DNA from: Streptomyces sulfonofaciens
GTDB lineage: Bacteria; Actinomycetota; Actinomycetes; Streptomycetales; Streptomycetaceae
DNA length: 64,000 nucleotides
Direction of reading: 5' to 3'
Assembly (NCBI RefSeq): GCF_014656295.1
Contig: NZ_BNCD01000002.1
Coordinates: 372,001 to 436,000, forward strand
This document shows, one piece after another, positions 24,416-33,834 of the stretch. Below the pieces are notes generated by a model. The model did no database searches and had not been told where the DNA came from. It saw nothing but the letters and a program-made list of their open reading frames with translations. The translations under genes were made by a program, and so were the position numbers. Position 1 is the stretch's first letter; each line of letters starts with the position of its first letter.

Positions 24416-25805
24416 GGGTGTGTGCCTTTCGGAGGAGTTCCGTGTGCGCCTTGCGGCGCGCTACGCGCGGGAACGCGAGGATGCCGAAACCGCCGACGGC
24501 CATGACCGCGCCCATCACGTAGCACGCCGTGGAGAAGGTCCCCGTGGTGTCCTTGAGCCAGCCGGTCGCGTACGGCGACACGAAGCCGCCGAGGTTGCCC
24601 ACCGCGTTGATCAGGGCCAGCCCGCCGGCCGCGGCCATCCCCGTCAGGAACTGGCCCGGGATCTGGAAGAACGCCTGGCTCATCGTGCCGATGCCCATGC
24701 TGGCCACACAGAGCGCCACCATGATCGCGACCGGCCGGTCGAACGCGGCGGCGGCGCAGAGCCCGGCCGTGGAGGCGAACAGCGGCAGGGCGCTGTGCCA
24801 GATCCGCTCGCCCGTCCGGTCCGAGTGCATCGCCCATGGGACGGCCACGAGCACGGCGGCGAGCGCGGGGACGGAGGTCAGCAGGCTGACCGTGGTCGCC
24901 GAGTAGGTGTGGTGCGCCTCGGCCTCGAACAGCACGATCATCTGGGGCATGAAGAAGGTCAGCCCGTACTGCCCGACGGCCTTGCAGAAGTAGACGAAGG
25001 ACAGCATCGCCACCCGGATGTCCGTGATCATCCGGAAGCTGCCCGCGTGCGCGTTGCGGCCGTGCACGAGCGACTGCTCCGCGTCCAGCTCGCCGGTGAG
25101 CCAGGTACGTTCGCGCTCCGTGAGCCACTTCGCGTCCACGGGGCGGTCACGCAGCACTAGGAGCGCCACCACCCCGACAGCGATCGCGGGCAACCCCTCC
25201 AGGACGAACATCATCCGCCAGCCGGACAGGCCGAGGAGGCCGTCGGTGTGATCGAGGATCAGTCCCGTCAGCGGATTCCCGAACACCCCCGAGAGGGAGC
25301 CGCCGAGCACGAAGAAGGCCAGCATGCGGCCCCGGTAGCGGGTCGGGAACCAGAACATGAGGTAGAGCAGCACACCGGGGTAGAACCCCGCCTCGGCCAC
25401 ACCGAGCAGCACCCGCACCGCGTACAGGCTGCCGCTGCCGTGCACGAGGGCGGTGGCCGCGGACACGACCCCCCAGCTCACCATGATGCGGGTGATCCAC
25501 CGGCGGGGTCCGACCTTGTAGAGGATGACGTTGCTCGGTACCTCGAAGACGAAGTAGCCGAGGAAGAAGAGCCCGGACGCCAGCCCGAACGCGGCCTCGG
25601 TCAGGCCGAGATCCCTGTTCATGGTGAGCGAGGCGAGGCTGATGTTGGTCTTGTCGATGGAGTTGACGAAATAGGCGAACGCGAGGACCGGCATCAGCCG
25701 CCAGCCGACCTTGCGTATCGTCCTTCTCTTCTCCTGCTCCGTCAGTCGGCCGTCGCCGGAGTTCTCCGGCGGTGCGGAGGCCGGGTGTTCCTCGGGCAGT
25801 GCCAT
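24408..25805 (-). CDS. MFS transporter, anion:cation symporter type
   Basis: A 465-residue ACS-family carrier with 12 predicted helices: FAYFVNSIDKTNISLASLTM in helix 1, GLFFLGYFVFEVPSNVILYKVG and RVLLGVAEAGFYPGVLLYLMFWFP are the family hallmarks. ACS carriers import organic and sugar-acid anions. Its stop overlaps the start of the dehydratase, so the likely cargo is that enzyme's acid-sugar substrate. N-terminal 30 residues are hydrophilic. Confidence 0.9.
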   Translation of the reverse strand: MALPEEHPASAPPENSGDGRLTEQEKRRTIRKVGWRLMPVLAFAYFVNSIDKTNISLASLTMNRDLGLTEAAFGLASGLFFLGYFVFEVPSNVILYKVGPRRWITRIMVSWGVVSAATALVHGSGSLYAVRVLLGVAEAGFYPGVLLYLMFWFPTRYRGRMLAFFVLGGSLSGVFGNPLTGLILDHTDGLLGLSGWRMMFVLEGLPAIAVGVVALLVLRDRPVDAKWLTERERTWLTGELDAEQSLVHGRNAHAGSFRMITDIRVAMLSFVYFCKAVGQYGLTFFMPQMIVLFEAEAHHTYSATTVSLLTSVPALAAVLVAVPWAMHSDRTGERIWHSALPLFASTAGLCAAAAFDRPVAIMVALCVASMGIGTMSQAFFQIPGQFLTGMAAAGGLALINAVGNLGGFVSPYATGWLKDTTGTFSTACYVMGAVMAVGGFGILAFPRVARRKAHTELLRKAHTHA

Positions 25806-26357
25806 GGTGCTCCCTTGCCCTCACATGGTCAGGTCTGCTCGGCCGCACGGACGCGGGGTCGTGGTGCGGCTCACGGCGGTCGGGCGCGAAGGTGCGGACC
25901 GCGCTCGAAACCGGTGTCGGTGGGCGCGCCCGGGGCGCCCGGCGTGCACCGAAGCGCACGGCGTGCGCGGTGCGGGGGCCGGCGGCGCGCGGGGATCGGG
26001 GGACTGGGCGCCGGAGTACGGGGTGTCGGGAGGCGGGACGGGGCCTCGTGCCCGTCTCCCGCGTCCGAGGGCCGTGTGCACGGCCGCTGTGGTGGGGGTG
26101 GAACCGGTGGCAGCGGCGTCAGCCGGACCGTGCTCGTGCTGCAGCCGTCATCCGCCCGACCCCGGCTTTCCTTGATGTAAAACGTTATCGACGGTATGCA
26201 TCACGGTAGACCCGCGCCCTGCGCCGCACAAGGTCGGCAACCGATCGCGGTGCGCGAGGCTCCGGACGGAGGAAGGCGGCCCTCGGGCCCGGCCGGTGGC
26301 CGGTCGATGGCCGGTAGGTGGTGGGCGGTGGTGGGCGGCGGGTGGCCGCGCGGGCGG
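25806..26357. other. Intergenic region upstream of the MFS-dehydratase unit
   Basis: 550 bases with no supported gene between the XRE regulator stop and the MFS start, both on the minus strand. Most is GC-rich and low-complexity, with GGTGG-type runs at 26290-26345. The one AT-rich island is at about 26171-26205 and is listed separately. Confidence 0.5.
26174..26195. promoter_or_regulatory. Candidate LacI/GntR-type operator with AACGTT core
   Basis: AAAACGTTAT (26179-26188) is an imperfect palindrome around AACGTT, flanked by GATG and CATC about 29 bases apart. CG-centred palindromes are typical of LacI-family sites. It is 370 bases from the MFS start, so the link is tentative. Confidence 0.3.
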
Positions 26358-27158
26358 TCAGACGGCCGGGAGGAGGTGGCGCAGGGCCCGGGCGCTGGGG
26401 CTGCCGGAATCCGCCGTGATGAAGACGACCTCCTGGTCGTCGTCGGGGACGGTGAGCAGATCGCAGTTCAGGTGCAGTCGGCCGGCCTCCGGGTGGGTGA
26501 TGGTCTTGGTGCGGTGGCCGGGTGCGTGCACAGGAGCGGTGTCCCAGATCTGGACGAACTCCTCGCTGTGGGCACGCAGTTCCGCGAGCAGCCGGGCAAG
26601 TGCCGCGTCGTGGGGGTAGCGGTCGGCGGCGCGGCGCAGGCGCGCGACCGCGATGCGGCCGAACTCCTCGGCGCTCGAACCCTCGTGGGGACGGCCCAGG
26701 AACCGCCTCCGCGCCAGGTTCGGACGGGTGCCCTGGCCGTCTTGGAGCAGGGCCTGCGCGAGTGGATTCCAGGCGATGACGTCATAGGTGGCGTCGGTGA
26801 CGATGACCGCCGTCTCCGGGATGCGCCGCAACAGGGCGTTCACATGCGGGCGGGCCCGGCGCACCGGGGACGCGAGCGGTGTGGGAGGCGTGCCGGCCAG
26901 CCGGAAGAGATGGCTGCGCTCGGCCGGGGTGAGCCGGAACACGCCGGTCAGGGCGTCCAGGACGCGCGGCGACGGGCGCGGGCCGCGCGCCTGCTCCAGG
27001 CGCGTGTAGTAGTCGACGGACATATGGGCCAGCTCGGCGACCTCTTCGCGGCGCAGGCCCAGGGTCCGGCGGCGGGGGCCGGCAGGCAGGCCGACGTCGG
27101 CGGGCCGCAGGCCCTCCCGCCGGTGGCGCAGAAAACGGGCCAGGTCCTGCTTCGCCAT
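26358..27158 (-). CDS. XRE-family regulator with MmyB-like ligand-binding domain
   Basis: A 266-residue regulator. The Cro/CI helix-turn-helix is followed by the actinobacterial pattern RRTLGLRREEVAELAHMSVDYYTRLEQARGP, then LTPAERSHLFRLAG and the PAS-like MmyB domain (VIVTDATYDVIAWNPLAQALL, then VFITADSGSPSARALRHL). MmyB-type domains bind fatty-acid-like ligands in some members. I took ATG 27156-27158 (MAKQDLARFLRHRREGL). It is divergent from an SDR gene 71 bases away, the typical regulator-target arrangement for this family. Confidence 0.9.
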   Translation of the reverse strand: MAKQDLARFLRHRREGLRPADVGLPAGPRRRTLGLRREEVAELAHMSVDYYTRLEQARGPRPSPRVLDALTGVFRLTPAERSHLFRLAGTPPTPLASPVRRARPHVNALLRRIPETAVIVTDATYDVIAWNPLAQALLQDGQGTRPNLARRRFLGRPHEGSSAEEFGRIAVARLRRAADRYPHDAALARLLAELRAHSEEFVQIWDTAPVHAPGHRTKTITHPEAGRLHLNCDLLTVPDDDQEVVFITADSGSPSARALRHLLPAV

Positions 27159-27229
27159 GCTGCCTCCCCCGGCTGCCAGGGATCCGTTGTCCCTGGCTCG
27201 GTCGCCGTCGCCGCGCGATCGTCGTTGCC

Positions 27230-27946
27230 ATGAACGATTCCACAGCACTGGTCACCGGTGCCAACAAGGGCATCGGCAGGGAGATCGCACGGCAGCTTGC
27301 CGCGGCCGGCTCGACCGTCTACGTCGGTTCGCGCGACGCGGGCCGGGGGGAGCGGGCGGTCGAGGAGATCGGCGGCGACGCCCGGCTGCTGGTCCTCGAC
27401 GTCACCGACGGCGGGAGCATCGCCGCGGCCGCACGGCAGATCCCCACGCTGGACATCCTGGTGAACAACGCGGGCATCATGGTCGACGGCGGGTCGGCGC
27501 CCGAGGCCGACCCGGACGGCTTCCGCCGTACCTACGAGACCAATCTCTTCGGGGTCCTCGCGGTCACCAACGCCTTCCTTCCCGCGCTGCGCCGCTCCGC
27601 CGGACCGCGCATCGTGAACGTGTCCAGCGGAACCGGATCGCTGACCTGGAGCGCGGATCCGGACCACCCGTTCGCCGTCTCGGCCGGCAGCGCCGCCGCC
27701 TACCGTTCGTCCAAGGCGGCCCTGAACGCGCTGACGCTCTTCTACGCCCAGGCCCTCGCGGCCGAGGGGTTCAAGGTGAACGCGCTGGCACCCGGCCTGC
27801 GGGCGACCGGTCTGACCGCCCGTGCCGCCATGAGCGACGGGGACCCCGCCGAGGGCGCGGCGGGCGCGGTGGCCCTGGCGCTGCTGCCCGACGACGGTCC
27901 CACTGGCGGGTTCTTCTCCTGGGACGGGACGCCCGTGCCGTGGTGA
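27230..27946 (+). CDS. Short-chain dehydrogenase/reductase
   Basis: A 238-residue classical SDR: cofactor motif VTGANKGIGREIA (residues 8-20), LDILVNNAGIM, the catalytic Ser in IVNVSSGTGSL, and YRSSKAALN as YxxxK. The C-terminus is short. Substrate unknown. It shares a 71-bp divergent promoter region with the XRE/MmyB regulator, which probably controls it. Confidence 0.9.
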   Translation: MNDSTALVTGANKGIGREIARQLAAAGSTVYVGSRDAGRGERAVEEIGGDARLLVLDVTDGGSIAAAARQIPTLDILVNNAGIMVDGGSAPEADPDGFRRTYETNLFGVLAVTNAFLPALRRSAGPRIVNVSSGTGSLTWSADPDHPFAVSAGSAAAYRSSKAALNALTLFYAQALAAEGFKVNALAPGLRATGLTARAAMSDGDPAEGAAGAVALALLPDDGPTGGFFSWDGTPVPW

Positions 27947-28503
27947 GGTCCGTCCCGCCGTACGGCCGGCGGCCCGCTCCTCGCCGGCGGTGCCCATCGC
28001 TGGTCGGCGGCGCTCGCCACGGCGAATCCGGCGAGCGCCACGTCGCGAGGGCGCCCCGCGCCGGGTGGGACGCGGCGGGCCGGCGGGTGCAGCCGGCGGA
28101 GGAGCGCCGGGTCGCTCCCGTCCGCCGGCTCGTGCCCGCGCGGAGGTGCCCGAGCGGGTGCTGAGGCCGCCGGAGCCAGGCGCACGCGGAGGATCCGCGC
28201 GCCCCCAGCGGCCGGGCGCCTACCGTCACGCCACCCCCGCGGGGCGGACGAGGAAGATCGGGGTTGTTCTCTGTGGTGGAAGCGGGCTGCTGAACAATGC
28301 GGCAGCCGCTGAACTGGGTCCCGGCGGCCGCTGACGAAGCACCAGCGGCCAGGGCCCGGCGCGCGCTCCACGGGGGTGAACGCCCGCCGGGCTCCCCGCC
28401 CCGGGGCCGGCAGCGGTCGCGCACCGACCGCGGGACCGGCGCAGGCGAAGGCCGGCCGGGGCCCCGGATCCACACCCAGACACAGCTTCGCGAAGGGATG
28501 AGC
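27947..28503. other. Intergenic region upstream of GH16 gene
   Basis: 557 bases with no supported gene. TTGTTC (28264) and GAACAA (28293) form a widely spaced inverted repeat in the only AT-richer patch, a possible regulator site for the glucanase. Otherwise GC-rich without recognisable features. Confidence 0.45.
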
Positions 28504-29862
28504 ATGAGAGTTCCACTGCGCCTCAGACTGCTGGCGCTGACCGCCGCGGGGGTGACACTCGCAGGCGGGCTCGCCGCCGCCGGCGACCCGGCCTACGCCG
28601 CGCCGGCCGAGGCGGCGAACACCTGTGCGCAGGACACGGGGCAATGGGGGATGCTGAAGGGCTCTCAACCGGTCCGGACCGCGGACACCTACCAGCAGCC
28701 GAACAACCGCGTCACCGACCCGAGCTTCTACCTCCCGCAGCAGGTCGTCTCCAGCGGCCAGCAGTGGCGGTTCCAGTACGACACCACGGTGCAGGGCGGG
28801 TCCGGCACGACCGCGCGGGCGCGCGTCGACGTGGACTGGTACGCCACGCCGTCCGGCGACAACTCCGGCTACCTCGGGCACCAGGACGGCTCGTGGACGG
28901 CCCTGCCGGTGAACAGCACCTCGTGGACCACCCTCGCCTCCACCTTCACGGCCCCGCGGGGCGCCGTGCGGGCCAACGTCCTCACCGAGCTGAGCGCGAG
29001 CTCCGTGGGCACCACGTGGACCGGCCGCAACTGCGACTACCGGCTCGCCGACGGCACGGGGGAGCCGCCGACCGACCCGCCGCCCACCGGCGGCGGTGAC
29101 ACCGCCGCCGAACGCTACGGCTGGGGCGCACCGCTGTCGCAGTGGTCGGACGAGTTCGACTACGGCTCCTCGTCCTCGCCCGCCGTGCCCGACCAGGCCA
29201 AGTGGGACCTGGCGGGCGGCGGCGTGAACCAGTGCTGGCCGGGCCACGACGACAACGGCAGGCGGTGCGACGCCAACAGCCGGGTGGTGGGCGGCGTGCT
29301 GCGCCAGACCGGGGACAGCGACGGGGACTCGGGCTGGCTCGCGTCGAAGTTCGGCCAGCGGTACGGACGCTGGGAGGCCCGCGTCCGTTCGCAGGCCACC
29401 AGCTCGGACAACGGGCGGCAGTACCATCCGCTGCTGATCCTGTGGCCGGACTCCGACCGGTGGCCCGAGGACGGCGAGTACGACTACCTGGAGAACAGCG
29501 CTCCCGGTGAGGACTGCGCCGAGGGCTTCATCCACTACCCGCACGACGCCGACGCCCCGGTCCAGCAGGAGTTCGCCCAGAAGTGCGGCGTCGACCTGAC
29601 GCAGTGGCACAACATCGCCGTCGAGTGGAACTCCTCCCACGTACGGGGCTACGTCGACGGCGTGCAGTGGTTCGACTTCTCGGGCGGCGCCAACTCCCAG
29701 CGCGAGTGCATCCAGTGCGCCTCGTCGATGCACCAGACCATCCAGCTCGACAACTTCTACGGCACCGGCATGCAGAGCGCCGTCTACGAGGTCGACTGGG
29801 CGAGGGTCTACCCGGCGACGGCGACGGCAGCGGCATCCGCCCCGTCGTCGAACAGCCTGTAG
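28504..29862 (+). CDS. Secreted GH16-family beta-glucanase
   Basis: A 452-residue secreted enzyme. A Sec signal peptide (RVPLRLRLLALTAAGVTLAGG, cleavage near AYA-AP at about residue 35) leads into an N-terminal beta-sandwich domain of about 140 residues resembling a carbohydrate-binding module, a Pro/Gly linker (DGTGEPPTDPPPTGGGDT), and a GH16 domain starting WSDEFDYG. The catalytic motif is E325-Y-D-Y-L-E330 within WPEDGEYDYLENS, the ExDxxE form of laminarinase-type GH16. LLILWPDSDRWPEDG and HNIAVEWNSSHVRGYVDG fit the jelly roll. It likely attacks beta-1,3/1,4-glucan or a related polysaccharide outside the cell. ATG 28498 two codons earlier is equally possible; GAAGGG is better spaced for 28504. 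Confidence 0.9.
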   Translation: MRVPLRLRLLALTAAGVTLAGGLAAAGDPAYAAPAEAANTCAQDTGQWGMLKGSQPVRTADTYQQPNNRVTDPSFYLPQQVVSSGQQWRFQYDTTVQGGSGTTARARVDVDWYATPSGDNSGYLGHQDGSWTALPVNSTSWTTLASTFTAPRGAVRANVLTELSASSVGTTWTGRNCDYRLADGTGEPPTDPPPTGGGDTAAERYGWGAPLSQWSDEFDYGSSSSPAVPDQAKWDLAGGGVNQCWPGHDDNGRRCDANSRVVGGVLRQTGDSDGDSGWLASKFGQRYGRWEARVRSQATSSDNGRQYHPLLILWPDSDRWPEDGEYDYLENSAPGEDCAEGFIHYPHDADAPVQQEFAQKCGVDLTQWHNIAVEWNSSHVRGYVDGVQWFDFSGGANSQRECIQCASSMHQTIQLDNFYGTGMQSAVYEVDWARVYPATATAAASAPSSNSL

Positions 29863-29917
29863 CGGCAGCCGCCGCAGCGCCGGGACCAGCCCCGGCAGGG
29901 ACCCGGCGGACTCCACC

Positions 29918-29956
29918 GGCCCCGGGCCCGCGGTGAACGGCCGCGGGCCCGGGGCC
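29918..29956. terminator. Perfect 16-bp bidirectional terminator hairpin
   Basis: GGCCCCGGGCCCGCGG (29918-29933) pairs with its exact complement (29941-29956) over a 7-base loop, between convergent GH16 and nSTAND genes, 55 bases after one stop and 3 bases from the other. Confidence 0.85.
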
Positions 29957-29958
29957 TC

Positions 29959-32900
29959 TCACGCGCACGGGGACCGGTACGGCAGTTGCGGCACGTACCG
30001 CTCCCACTGCCGGGGCACGAGGGCGCCCCCGGTGCCGTCGCAGACCTGCCGGATCACCCGGTCCATGTCCAGGGGCCACAGCCGGACCGTGACGTCGTAG
30101 CTGCCGCTGGCAAGGGTGCGCCCGTCCGCGCTGAACGCGACCGAGGTGACGGTGTCGACGTGGCCGGTCAGCGGCTGCCCCCACGCGGCCGCCCGCGCCG
30201 GATCGCGTACGTCCCACAGCCGCACCGTCTGGTCGCTGCCGCCGCTGGCCAGGGTGTGCCCGTCCGGGCTGAACGCGACGGAGGTGACGGCGTCGGTGTG
30301 GCCGGTGAGCGTGCGCCGGAGGGCCGGGCGGGCCGGGTCGCGCACGTCCCACAGCCGCACGGTGCGGTCGGCGCTGCCCGCCGCGAGGGTGGCTCCGTCG
30401 GGGCTGAACGCCACCGACATCACCCTGTCGATCGCGCCGTCCAGCGGCGCACCGAGCGGTGCGGCACGCCGCGGCTGCGCGACGTTCCACAGCCGTGCCG
30501 TGTTGTCCTCCGAGGCGGTGGCCAAGGTGTGCCCGTCCGGGCTGAACGCGACGGAGGTGACGGCGTCCCCGTGGCCCCTGAGCACGCCCGCGGGGGCCGG
30601 GCGGGCCGGGTCGCGTACGTCCCACAGCCGTGCGGTGTTGTCCTCCGACGCACTGGCCAGGGTGCGTCCGTCGGGACTGAACGCGACCGCGTCGACCGCG
30701 TCGCCGTGCCCGGTCAGCGGTGCGCCGAGCCGCCGGGGCCGGGCCGGGTCGCGGACATCCCACAGCAGGACGGTGCGGTCGGCGCTGCCCGCGGCGAGGG
30801 TGTGCCCGTCCGGGCTGAACGCCACCGACGTCACGGCACCGGTGGGCCCGGTCAGCCGGGCGGCGAGGACCGGGCGGCCCGGCCCCGCCACGTCCCACAG
30901 CCGCACCAGGTGGTCGTCGCTGCTCGCGGTCGCCAGGACGCGGCCGTGCGGGGCGAACGCCACCGCGTTGACCGGGTTGGTGTAGCCGGTCAGCAGGGTG
31001 TCGGGCAGATGCCACACCCGTACCGTCCGGTCGTAGCCGGCGCTGGCCAGGGTGCGGCCGTCCCGGTTGAACGCCACCGACCACACCCCGTTGGTGTGGT
31101 CGGTCAGCGGGCCGCCCAGGGGCAGTGGATAGGCCGGGTTCTCGACGTTCCACAGCCGCACCGTGTCGTCGGCGCCACCGCTGGCCAGGGTGTGCCCGTC
31201 AGGGCTGAACACCACCGACCAGACCGGGGCCGTGTGGCTGGTCAGCGGCTCGCCGAGCTGCCGGGGCCGGGCCGGGTCGTGCACGTCCCACAGCCGCACC
31301 GCCTCGTCGAAACCGCCGGTGGCCATGGTGCGCCCGTCCGTGCTGAACGCCACCGACCACACGGCCGCCGTGTGCCCGGTGAGCGGAGTGCCCAGCCGGC
31401 GGGCGTGCGCCGGGCTGCTGACGTCCCACAGCCGCACCGTGTGGTCGTCGGCGCTGCTGGCGAGGGTGCGCCCGTCGGGGCTGAACGCCACCGTGGTGAC
31501 GAAGTCGGTGTGCCCCCTCAGCGGGTTCCCGAGCCGCCGGGGCCTGCCGGGATCCGTGACGTCCCACAGCCGTACCGTCCGGTCGCCGCCCGCGCTGGCC
31601 AGGGTGCGGCCGTCCGGGCTGAACGCCACCGTCTCGACGTAGTCCGTGTGCCCGGTCAGCGGTGCGCCGAGGTGCCGGGGGCGGGCCGGGTCGCGCACGT
31701 CCCACAGCCGTACCGTGTGGTCCTCCCCGGCGGTGGCGAGGACGCGGCCGTCCGGGCTGAACGCGACCGCGTCCACGAAGTCCGTGTGCCCGGTGGGCAG
31801 TTCCCGCAGCAGCCGGGGCCGGCCGGGCCGTGCGACGTTCCACAGCCGCAGCCGCCGGTCGTAGCCCGTGGCGGCGAGGGTGCGGCCGTCCGGGCTGAAG
31901 GCCACCGAGGTGACGATGTCCTTCGGCCCCGCAAGGGCCGTGGACAGTACGGCCCCCGCGTCCGTGGTCAGCCGGGTCTTCAGCTTGGCGGTGGCCCGCA
32001 TGCGGTAGGCGGCGAGATCCAGGCGCGCGGCCAGCGAGGACTGGCTGCCGCGCAACTGGTCGGCCTCGGTGGCGACCTGGTTGAAGACGGCCGTGTTGCG
32101 TTCGGCCCGGGCGGTGGCCCGCTGCTGGAGGGCGACGACGGCCGTTCCGGACGCGATCAGCGCGAGCGCCGCCACCAGCGCCGTCACCGAGCGGCGCAGC
32201 AGCACGCCCCTGCGGCGCTGCTGTGCGGACGCGGACAGGAACGCACGCTCGGGCCCGGTGAGGTCGCGGTCCCGTCCGGACGCGGGGAAGGCGTCCTCGG
32301 CCGCGGTGAGCCTGCTGCCGCGGTACAGCACCCCGGGGTCGCGGTCCAGTTGCAGCCAACTGCGGGTGGCCTCGCTGAGCTGCCGGTGCACGCGAAGCCG
32401 GTCGCGCTCGGCATCGATCCACCCGCGCAGCCGCGGCCAGGCGGTGATGAGCGCTTCGTGGGCCAGGTCGACGGTGTCCTCGTCGGTGACGAGCAGCCGC
32501 GCCGCGACCAGGGCCTCCAGGACCGCGGCACCGCCGCCGGCCTCGGTGAGCCCGAGTTCGCCGCGGTCGGCGGGACGGCGGGTGTCGGGAGTGCCGTCGC
32601 CGGGCGTGACCAGCCGGAGCAGAACACGGCGCGCGACGTCGGCCTGGGCGGGGCTGAACCGGCCGTAGACGCCCTCGGCCGTCCGTGCGATCGCACCGTG
32701 CAGACCACCCGCGGCCTCGTAGGCGGCCTCGGTCAGCGCCCGGCCCCTGCGGCGGCGCCAGGTCTCCAGCAGTGCGTGCGACATCAGCGGCAGCGCCCCC
32801 GGCTCGCCCTCCACCTCCGCGACGATCCGGGCGGTCAGCGAGCGCTCCACGATCAGGCCCGCGGCCGCCGCGGGCCTGACCACCGCCTCGCGCAGCTCGT

Positions 32901-33714
32901 CGCCGCTCATCTGACCCGTCAGCACGGTGGCGTCCTGGAGCACGGCGGTCAGGCCCGCGTGCTCGGTGCAGTGCCCGAGGAAGTCCGCGCGCACCGCGAC
33001 GACCACGCGCAGCCGGCTGCCGGGCTCGACCGCCGCGAGGAGCCGGTCGACGAAGGCGACCCGCTCGCCCGGGTCCCGGCACAGCGTGTACAGCTCCTCG
33101 AACTGGTCGACCACGAGCCAGGTGTCGCCCTCCCCGCCGGGCCTGGCGGACAGCCGTTCGCCGTGCGTGCGCATCGGACGGTCGCCGGGGGTGAGGACGC
33201 GCACGGCGGCCGGCCGCAGGGCCGGGTCGTCGGTGCCGCGCAGCCGGGGGATGAGACCGGCGCGCAGCAGCGAGGACTTGCCGCTGCCCGAGGGCCCGAA
33301 GACCGCCGCGAACCGCCGGCGGCGGGCGAGGCCGGCCACCTGGTCGACGAGCCGGTCCCGGCCGAAGAACAGGGCGGCGTCGTCCACCTCGAAGCGTGCG
33401 AGCCCCCGGTACGGCGACCCGGCCGCGTCGGCGTCCCGCGGTCGGGCGGCCACCTCCTCGGCGGCCTCGCGCCAGCGCGGCTCCCACTCGGACTCCAGCC
33501 CGCCGCAGGCCCGTACGTAGGCCAGCGCCACGGCGAGGGAGGGGAGCTGGGAGCCGGCGGCGGCCTGCGAGAGCGCGCTGACCGAGTAGCCGGCCCGCTC
33601 GGACATCTGCCGGTAGGTGGGTCCGCCCGCCCGCTGCCGCAGCGCCCGCAGCTCACCGGCGAACCGCGCCACCGGCCCGGCGTTCGGATCCAGCGGTAAC
33701 TCCCGACGCCCCAT
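29959..33714 (-). CDS. XRE-nSTAND1-TM-WD40 signalling NTPase
   Basis: A 1251-residue multidomain protein. Residues 20-75: XRE-type HTH (TYRQMSERAGYSVSALSQAAAG). Residues 100-500: nSTAND1 NTPase, starting SPYRGLARFEVDDAALFFGRD, Walker A GPSGSGKSS (140-148), Walker B WLVVDQFEELY (199-209), then DTVDLAHEALITAWPRL. Near 510-535 one membrane helix (TALVAALALIASGTAVVAL). From about 600 there are 14 WD40 repeats of the VAFSPDGRTLASxxxDxTVRLWDV type, enough for two seven-bladed propellers. STAND proteins are NTP-dependent switches; the propellers sense a ligand or partner. Functions in signalling, defence or regulated death are all possible. ATG 33712-33714 gives the family start MGRRELPLDP. Confidence 0.9.
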   Translation of the reverse strand: MGRRELPLDPNAGPVARFAGELRALRQRAGGPTYRQMSERAGYSVSALSQAAAGSQLPSLAVALAYVRACGGLESEWEPRWREAAEEVAARPRDADAAGSPYRGLARFEVDDAALFFGRDRLVDQVAGLARRRRFAAVFGPSGSGKSSLLRAGLIPRLRGTDDPALRPAAVRVLTPGDRPMRTHGERLSARPGGEGDTWLVVDQFEELYTLCRDPGERVAFVDRLLAAVEPGSRLRVVVAVRADFLGHCTEHAGLTAVLQDATVLTGQMSGDELREAVVRPAAAAGLIVERSLTARIVAEVEGEPGALPLMSHALLETWRRRRGRALTEAAYEAAGGLHGAIARTAEGVYGRFSPAQADVARRVLLRLVTPGDGTPDTRRPADRGELGLTEAGGGAAVLEALVAARLLVTDEDTVDLAHEALITAWPRLRGWIDAERDRLRVHRQLSEATRSWLQLDRDPGVLYRGSRLTAAEDAFPASGRDRDLTGPERAFLSASAQQRRRGVLLRRSVTALVAALALIASGTAVVALQQRATARAERNTAVFNQVATEADQLRGSQSSLAARLDLAAYRMRATAKLKTRLTTDAGAVLSTALAGPKDIVTSVAFSPDGRTLAATGYDRRLRLWNVARPGRPRLLRELPTGHTDFVDAVAFSPDGRVLATAGEDHTVRLWDVRDPARPRHLGAPLTGHTDYVETVAFSPDGRTLASAGGDRTVRLWDVTDPGRPRRLGNPLRGHTDFVTTVAFSPDGRTLASSADDHTVRLWDVSSPAHARRLGTPLTGHTAAVWSVAFSTDGRTMATGGFDEAVRLWDVHDPARPRQLGEPLTSHTAPVWSVVFSPDGHTLASGGADDTVRLWNVENPAYPLPLGGPLTDHTNGVWSVAFNRDGRTLASAGYDRTVRVWHLPDTLLTGYTNPVNAVAFAPHGRVLATASSDDHLVRLWDVAGPGRPVLAARLTGPTGAVTSVAFSPDGHTLAAGSADRTVLLWDVRDPARPRRLGAPLTGHGDAVDAVAFSPDGRTLASASEDNTARLWDVRDPARPAPAGVLRGHGDAVTSVAFSPDGHTLATASEDNTARLWNVAQPRRAAPLGAPLDGAIDRVMSVAFSPDGATLAAGSADRTVRLWDVRDPARPALRRTLTGHTDAVTSVAFSPDGHTLASGGSDQTVRLWDVRDPARAAAWGQPLTGHVDTVTSVAFSADGRTLASGSYDVTVRLWPLDMDRVIRQVCDGTGGALVPRQWERYVPQLPYRSPCA

Positions 33715-33834
33715 GCTCCGCCCCCGTTCCCAGCCGCCCGTTGCGCCCGTGCGGCGCACACAGTAGGCAGAGGGCCACCGCTGGGCAAGCGGACGGGTGG
33801 GGGCCGCCCCCGCGCGACCCGGTCACGGCCGCCG

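Noticed and set aside
28264..28298. CebR- or DasR-type operator before the GH16 gene
   Set aside because: I found neither a TGGGAGCGCTCCCA-type box nor a TGGTCTAGACCA-type box in this gap; only a wide TTGTTC/GAACAA pair.
29986..33699. A long plus-strand open frame opposite the WD40 protein
   Set aside because: It is the antisense shadow of the nSTAND-WD40 gene; its translation is a repetitive low-complexity sequence with no domain.
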